This document shows, in pieces, positions 58,342-64,000 of a DNA stretch of 64,000 nucleotides. How positions within the stretch are numbered: the first letter of the stretch is position 1; each line of letters begins with the position of its first letter. Source of the stretch: Ipomoea triloba (lineage: Eukaryota; Streptophyta; Magnoliopsida; Solanales; Convolvulaceae). A program made the translations under genes and the position numbers. A model generated the notes under the pieces. That model was not told where the DNA came from. It did no database searches and saw only the letters and a list, made by a program, of their open reading frames with translations. The stretch covers positions 8,837,596 through 8,901,595 of the forward strand of contig NC_044917.1 of NCBI RefSeq assembly GCF_003576645.1. The letters are read 5' to 3'.

Positions 58342-59040
58342 ATAGTAAGGATACAACATGAATAAAATGTATGTATTAGTGCTTAAATATAGTGTTAAAC
58401 TTGTGTATTGTGTTTTCACTATTGTGCACTCACAATTTCTTTGTAATTTTGCTTATTTTGCCACCACTCCCCACCCCCCTCCCCCCTTTCTCCCTTATAA
58501 AATATTAACACATTTAAATAACATAGTTAAATATGATAACTTCATTATGTATATTTTCTTTTACATTTACAAATTATTTAGAATTTTATATACATGGTAT
58601 TTTTTTTTTAATTTATACGTAATGTATTAATTATTTTAAAAAAAAAAAAGCCTACGGTATTCATCGGCATCGTATGCTTTCCTTAATTATATATATTTTT
58701 ATAATTCATTTTCATAATAGTTATAAAATCATGCAATTTTATATTTATTTTAATTATATAATTACACGATTATTTTTGTTTATTGAATATTTTTATCTTG
58801 TCAAGTCAGGATGTGGGAACTCTCGAGGTGAGGAATTTTTTCTTTTGTGAGCAAGATACGGTATTTTTTATGGTTATAAAATTTTAGAGATTTTTATAGC
58901 AAGAAAGTAATCACGAAAATAAGAAATGGGAGGGGTACCACTTGAAGAAGAAACAGCTGTAATGTGTGAACAGTGGGAGGATGCAAATCTTTAGGGCATT
59001 TTGGTGAATCCAAGAGTTACTACAAATATCTGAATTCAAT
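58342..59040. other. Upstream region of the GASA gene
   Basis: AT-rich to about 58800, then unique-looking sequence. A C-rich patch (CCACTCCCCACCCCCCTCCC) lies at 58471-58490. No other gene was seen. Confidence 0.4.
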
Positions 59041-59043
59041 TCC

Positions 59044-59053
59044 TCTATAAAAA
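59044..59053 (+). promoter_or_regulatory. TATA box of GASA gene
   Basis: CTCTATAAAAAAGGG lies about 80 bp upstream of the ATG, a typical plant TATA spacing. Confidence 0.65.
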
Positions 59054-59127
59054 AGGGAGAAACTAAAGCCTCAACACTGCAGAAGCCCTTAGACAGATCA
59101 AAGCTGCAGAGCTTATGCTCCTCACTC

Positions 59128-59209
59128 ATGGCCTTGCGTCTCACCATTTTCCTACCTCTCATCTTCTTCTTTCTCTGTCTTGCTGCTTATGAGGTATGAT
59201 CAACTCATT

Positions 59210-59259
<50 letters not shown>

Positions 59260-61959
59260 TAGATATTGATTCAAATGTAGAGAGTGCTTTCCATGTAGCT
59301 GGTGCAGATTCACCATCAAATATGCACAAATGCACCACACAGTGTTAAGAAATGTACCACAAAATGCACCACACATAAAAAAATCACCATACCTCACCAC
59401 ACCCAATGGTGCATTTCCAAACATTTGGTAGTGCACTTGTACATATCTAATAGCGACTGACCGCATGATCGCATAGAAAATACTGTCCTCACGAGAACTT
59501 GAACTGAGATGAGATCATATACAAACTATATATATGCTTTCCTATATGTTCGCATAAATTTACACTGAATTTTCTGTAATTCACATTTATACTTTTTGAA
59601 ATTCAATTGTTTATTCCAATTATACGCTTTTAAAGTTTCTCGCTAAAAGTGGACTCAACAAAATTCAAATAAATAAAATATTTAAAAAATCTAGAGAGAA
59701 CTCAAAAAGTGCATATTTGCAAGTTTACACAGGAAACATAATCAGCCTTTGATCTAAATATTATATATACGATAAATTCTACCTATTATCATTCAAATAT
59801 TGTAACATTTTTACTTTTACTTGTTAACCATTAGTTTAACTATTTTTTTATTTTCAATTTTTTTAGAATTATTAAACTTAGAAAAGAAAAGATTGAAATA
59901 CTATCACTTTTATTATATCTTACTCTCTCATAGGAATATTTAAGACATTTTAGACTAAAATTGATGAATCTAAAATATTTGAAAGATTAAAAATGAAATA
60001 ATTATAGTTAGTAATGAAACTGGAGATGTTAATTCACATATCCACAAAATTCATTGTGCATCAAGGGCATTCTTAATAGCAATTTTTAAATGGTTTTTGC
60101 GAAGAACATGATTTATGTGGAGAAGAGAAAGGGAGGAGAAAGAAGAATTGAGGTCTTCTTGCAAAAGGGTGATTTTTTGTGAGTCCCGAGAGAGAGAAAA
60201 CGGAGAAGAGAAGCACATGGATGTGCGTTTCGCACACTTATAGCGTCCAATCGAGCGTGTGCAGTGCACATACCGACTAGAGAGTCTTGCTGTTTTGGTT
60301 TTTTTTTTTTTTTAGTGTTGGACCTACTTTTTTCTCTCTCTCTTTCCTTCTCTTTCTCTCCTCTCTCTCCTAGTTGGCATTTCAAAAACAAAAAAAAAAA
60401 ATCATTGCTATTGAGGATGCTCAATACAAATGAGTTATACTATATGTTCCTACAAATCTTACTATATTGATACTAGGGACCTTTTTTGTTTTGTTTTGTT
60501 TAAAAGAAATTTAAATTAATTGCAATCAGGAAATGACTTAATTCCAGATTTAGTTCTTTTGACAATCACTCATACTTAATTTTAGTCATTGACTTTTAAA
60601 GTTATCAAATTTAATTAAAATGTAGTATATTTTGAAACAAATTACATCGTTAGACAATATGCAGTAAAATTGTATTCAATGTTCATTAATATCAAAAACA
60701 TTATTCACACTCACTCACAATAAATTCCTTGTTTGGCAACCTTGGGGTCGCAATAATTGTATGCGGTGGGAATATATATGTTTTATATTTACTCTCTTTT
60801 TTCTAGACATTATTTAATTTGAATAAATTAATGCAATGCAGGTTTCATCTGATCCCAGAATTGAAGGAGCAAGAGAAACAGAGCATGCAAGTCTCAGCCA
60901 GGCATTTCACGTGTGTTTCATTCCACTTTCTTGTTTTCTTCTTCCATTTTATTTTATGTTATTTGTTTGGGTTAATTAATATTGCTTTCTTTTCTTGGTT
61001 TATTCTTTAAATTTTCGGGTGAATTTTGTTGTTTTTTTGGACCACAAATGATGCTGACAGAATATAATTCACAATTATCTACACTATATTTCAGGTTTTC
61101 ACCAGAGATAATAGAAGACTCATGGAAGATATGGGTTTGTCTTTTTATCACTATTTATCATTAGAGTGTGAGAGAGAGATTTGCCACCATACAAATAACT
61201 ATCAATCTAAATTTAGTATTGGTGAAAGTATTAAATTTAGTGGCGGAGATAAAATAAATAAATAAATAAAATTAGTGGGACCAATTATAACATAACCTAC
61301 AAAAACATCACATTATTTTAGCCTAAACGAATGAGATTTATCAGATTTCTCACAAGAGTATGATGAATAGAAAAACGTTACATCTCTTGGCAAATTATAC
61401 CATAGACCAGTGCCCACCTTGCATTGTAAATTTTTGTCCAAAATGACATTCAAATTATGCACCTGATCCACAATATAAGATTCACATCTCTTATATCCAA
61501 CTTTCTTTTGACACTTCCATCATGACAAGTATTTATTAATGGATTGCCGGTGCTATAACAATAAACATAAAGTTTTCAAGTGACAGTTCTCTTGTGAAAG
61601 TTGCAACCCCTATTTTTACATTTATTGTTTTGCCCCCCTGTAAAAGGCTAACATTCAATTGAAAATGTGCAGTGCTAAGGCTGTCAAGATATCTGAACCA
61701 AGGACACCACCAGGAGGCAAATGTAATGGCCCCAGCAGCAGCCCCAGGTCCAGTACATAATCCAGTTCCCTTGGACTGTGGGGGGTTATGCAGCCATAGA
61801 TGCAGCCTTCACTCCAGGAAAAATGTGTGCTTGAGGGCTTGTGGGACTTGTTGTGCCAGGTGCAAGTGTGTTCCCCCTGGCACTTCTGGCAATAGGGAGA
61901 TGTGTGGCAAGTGTTACTCTGAGATGACCACCCATGGAAACAAGCCCAAGTGCCCTTAA
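59128..61959 (+). CDS. GASA/Snakin cysteine-rich secreted peptide
   Basis: Exons 59128-59193, 60842-60910, 61095-61134 and 61673-61959 give 153 residues. MALRLTIFLPLIFFFLCLAA is a signal peptide for secretion to the apoplast. A variable middle (23-93) includes a short Ala/Pro stretch APAAAPGP. The C-terminal 60 residues (94-153) are a complete GASA domain with all 12 cysteines in family spacing (CGGLCSHRC, CLRACGTCCARCKC, CGKCY and the final KCP). GASA peptides are gibberellin-responsive regulators of growth and, as Snakins, antimicrobial. Which role applies cannot be read from sequence. The 40-nt third exon is the least certain join, though both junctions and phases fit. Intron 1 holds two MITE-like repeats. 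Confidence 0.9.
59212..59500. repeat. (TA)n/(CA)n tract and short-repeat element in GASA intron 1
   Basis: (TA)n at 59213-59248 runs into (AC)n. It is followed by a 200-bp block repeating AATGCACCACACA-type units (59330-59420) and ending near GCGACTGACCGCATGATCGC. It is similar in style to the other tandem-filled elements, but ends were not proven. Confidence 0.5.
60070..60425. mobile_element. MITE in GASA intron 1
   Basis: The left end GGGCATTCTTAATAGCAAT pairs with the inverse of the right end ATTGCTATTGAGGATGCTC. Interior complementary purine and pyrimidine tracts (GAGAAGAGAAAGGGAGGAG against CTCTCTCTCCT) support a hairpin. It resembles the outer element at 22745. Confidence 0.65.
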
Positions 61960-62593
61960 CTATATTATTGTACTTATTGTCTCTGATCAATAGGAACAGT
62001 AGCCCATTCATGGTGTATGGGTGGGTACAAGTGTTTGGATTTGAGAAAGTTGTGTGTCTGTGTTAGAATGTTGCAGTGTTTGTACTTGGGATATGATGTT
62101 CTGGTTTTAGAGGTGATGTATGTGTGGATTATGAGGTTGTGCTTTAAATTAACTAGGGAAAATGACACTTTTTCCCCCTATGTTATGTGCATATAGCACT
62201 TTTTCCCTCTGTGTTATTAAAGTGGCAGTTTTTCCCCCTGAAATGTTAAATTGACAGTTTTACCCTTAAAAATAATTATTTCATTTATTTTTCTTCTCTA
62301 ACAAATTATTACTTATATGTATGGATGATCACGATTCGGAAACACTGTATCAATCATACCGAAATAGTATGGACGGTTCTGGTTACGATTCAAAACCAAA
62401 AAATAAAATTAAATAATTGTTGAACCATAAACTGGAACTGAACCACAATCATATATAGTGAAAATAATCAAATACTTATTTTGATAAATCTGTACGGTTC
62501 GATTTCAATTTCGATTTTGAACCGCCAATCAAAACTTATTTATTTATTTATTTTTATAATTTTATTTATTATTTAAAAATAGTCTTAATTTAA

Positions 62594-63708
62594 GAGTAAA
62601 TACCCAAAATGGTCCCTCGACTATAGCTAAATTCACAAATGGTCCTCGACTTATGATTTTAACCAATAACATCCTTAACTTTCGATTTTTGACCCAATTT
62701 GGTCCTCCGTTAGTATGCCCGTTTGTTGACCGTGAAATCCGATGACAGATTAGTAATTTCACAAGCTACTAACTTTCTCTTTCTTCTCATTGCTAGGTTT
62801 CCGCTCTTCATTGTCCTCAAAATCCTCGTGCCACTAGAACGAAGCGGTTCTTAGTGGCGACATGGATCGGGTCCTCCGACGCAAAGATCTATCGCGGAAC
62901 TTCAAATCCCTCCCCCTACACGCCTGTTCCTCGCTGCGATCCATATCAGCCTCCTCAGATTCGTCGAGATCAAGCAGCAGCGCCAGGACTTGGGGGCGCT
63001 AAAGATGCGTGGAAAGCTTCATCGGCCGGATCTGGCCGTTGAAGAACAACTCGTCGGCGGAGCTCATAGATCCAGCGCAGGCGTCGCCCTCGCCCGCCAA
63101 CCAGGAAGAGAAGTCGAATTCGAAGGAGGAATTCGCCGCCGCAGCGGTGGCGGAGGCCTTAGAGTGAACAGAAGCGCTGGAAATGAGACTAGTGGTGGAA
63201 AGCACGAAGTGCATGGGACTAGCGGGAGCACTGTAGTAAAATCCACAATGAGGTTGGCTGCGGCCTGGGCTAGAGAGGGCGCTCACATACGGAGTGGAGC
63301 AACTGCTGTCGATGTCGTCGGAAAACATAGTTGTTTCTTGGCTCATCGCCGCCGCGCCGGAGAAGGCAGTTGGAGTTTCCGGCTCTTCCATTATTTTGTG
63401 TGAAAGCTGTTGGATGAAGACAGAATGCAAGTGGATTTTACTACTATAATAATACTCTGTCCTTGGATTTTGTTGACGTCGGAAATGCTCATCGCCGCCG
63501 CGCCGGGATTGTTGAGGAAGGCAGAATGCAAGGAGCTTGTGAAATTACTACGATGTCCTCGGATTTCACGGTCAACAAACGGGCATACTAACGGAGGACC
63601 AAATTGGGTCAAAAATCGAAAGTTAAGGATGTTATTGGTTAAAATCATAAGTCGATGACCAATTTGTGAATTTAGCTATAGTCAAGGGACCATTTTGGGT
63701 ATTTACTC
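62594..63708. mobile_element. Pack-MULE with captured gene fragment
   Basis: Terminal inverted repeats of about 175 bp (62594-62767 and 63534-63708) are nearly identical and start GAGTAAATACCCAAAATGGT. The 9-bp target duplication TTAATTTAA is perfect (62585-62593 and 63709-63717). There is no transposase. The GC-rich core carries a host-gene fragment on the minus strand. High TIR identity and the perfect duplication imply recent insertion. Confidence 0.93.
62775..63391 (-). pseudogene. Captured DUF1645-type coding fragment
   Basis: From an ATG at 63391 the minus strand reads MEEPETPTAFSGAAAMSQET, YYSAPASPMHFVLSTTS, FEFDFSSWLAGEGDACAGSM, SADELFFNGQIRPMKLSTHL, the wording of plant DUF1645 proteins (function unknown). 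A TAG at 62999-63001 interrupts after STHL. The frame then continues in family-like text (RPQVLALLLDLDESEE; GRDLKFRDRSLRRRTRSMSP) until a second TAG near 62838, after which WHEDFEDNEERKPSN follows in frame. Both stops fall where a CAG (Gln) codon would be expected by context. There are no introns or frameshifts up to the TIR. Confidence 0.8.
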
Positions 63709-64000
63709 TTAATTTAACAATTATTTTATTTTATTTTTTCGATTCCGAATTGTAACCGTAACCGTCCATACTATTTAAGTTCAATTGCTACGGTGTTTGA
63801 TTAGGTTCATATCGAACCGTAATCTTCCATACATATTAGTAATATAAATGGTTGGAGAATAAAAATAAATCAAATAGTTATTTTACGGCCGGGCAAAAAT
63901 GTCAATTTAACATTTCAGGGGGGAAAACAACCACTTTTAAAATAACTGAGGGGGAAAAACTACCACTTTAATAACTCAGGGGAAAAAAGTGCTATATGCA

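Larger units (their letters stand above)
62156..64000. mobile_element. Outer inverted-repeat element, cut by window end
   Basis: The left arm (62189-62435: TGCATATAGCACTTTTTCCC, GTGTTATTAAAGTGGCAG, CCCCTGAAATGTTAAATTGAC) is inverted at 63720-64000. The arms diverge moderately. The right terminus lies beyond the window. The Pack-MULE at 62594-63708 is inserted within it. Confidence 0.7.

Noticed and set aside
58358..58630. Ninety-codon open frame rich in Phe/Tyr/Ile
   Set aside because: AT-rich composition artefact; no start context or similarity.

Overview
The window is nuclear DNA from a flowering plant, most likely a eudicot. The genes have GT-AG introns and are closest to Arabidopsis-type families, the intergenic DNA is very AT-rich, and plant transposons (CACTA, Stowaway, Mutator-like, copia, gypsy, SINE-like) fill the gaps. 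An asterid (Solanales) is a guess from the repeat style only. No prokaryotic, organellar or viral gene block was seen.

Eight genes are supported. From left to right they are: a TORTIFOLIA1-like microtubule-associated protein (+, 1495-4732); translation elongation factor eEF1B-beta (-, 6825-8377); a 62-residue one-helix protein with a 2.6 kb intron (-, 10545-13357); an intronless seven-blade WD40 protein of the JINGUBANG type (+, 32683-33801); a HhH-GPD DNA glycosylase like At3g47830 (+, 36778-39277); a GIS/ZFP5-type single C2H2 zinc finger with an apparent 3' frameshift (+, 40657-41211, relic to 41404); a 15-exon GH47 EDEM-type mannosidase, MNS5 (+, 43446-52182); and a GASA/Snakin peptide (+, 59128-61959). 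Exon joins were worked out by hand from splice signals, reading phase and family similarity. The genes are unrelated housekeeping and developmental loci; there is no operon-like or metabolic cluster.

The region 13.5-32.5 kb is a transposon graveyard. It holds a broken Ty1-copia element (minus), an array of diverged LTR-like repeats, a solo LTR with a 5-bp target duplication, a CACTA end, and two nested fold-back Mutator-like elements with 9-bp target duplications. It also holds a palindrome-ended element filled with short tandem repeats. The intergenic stretches at 33.9-36.7 kb and 54-59 kb are AT-rich with further MITEs. MNS5 intron 6 hosts a decayed gypsy element with both LTRs, a primer binding site and a protease relic. 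The right edge (62594-63708) is a Pack-MULE with about 175-bp terminal inverted repeats and a 9-bp target duplication. It carries a captured DUF1645-type coding fragment and sits inside a larger inverted-repeat element that runs off the window.

The most notable pattern is several short elements with 8-9 bp target duplications whose interiors are made of short tandem repeats (12318-12560, 30817-31423, 53565-54044, 55066-55320). They look like a coherent non-autonomous Mutator-like class.
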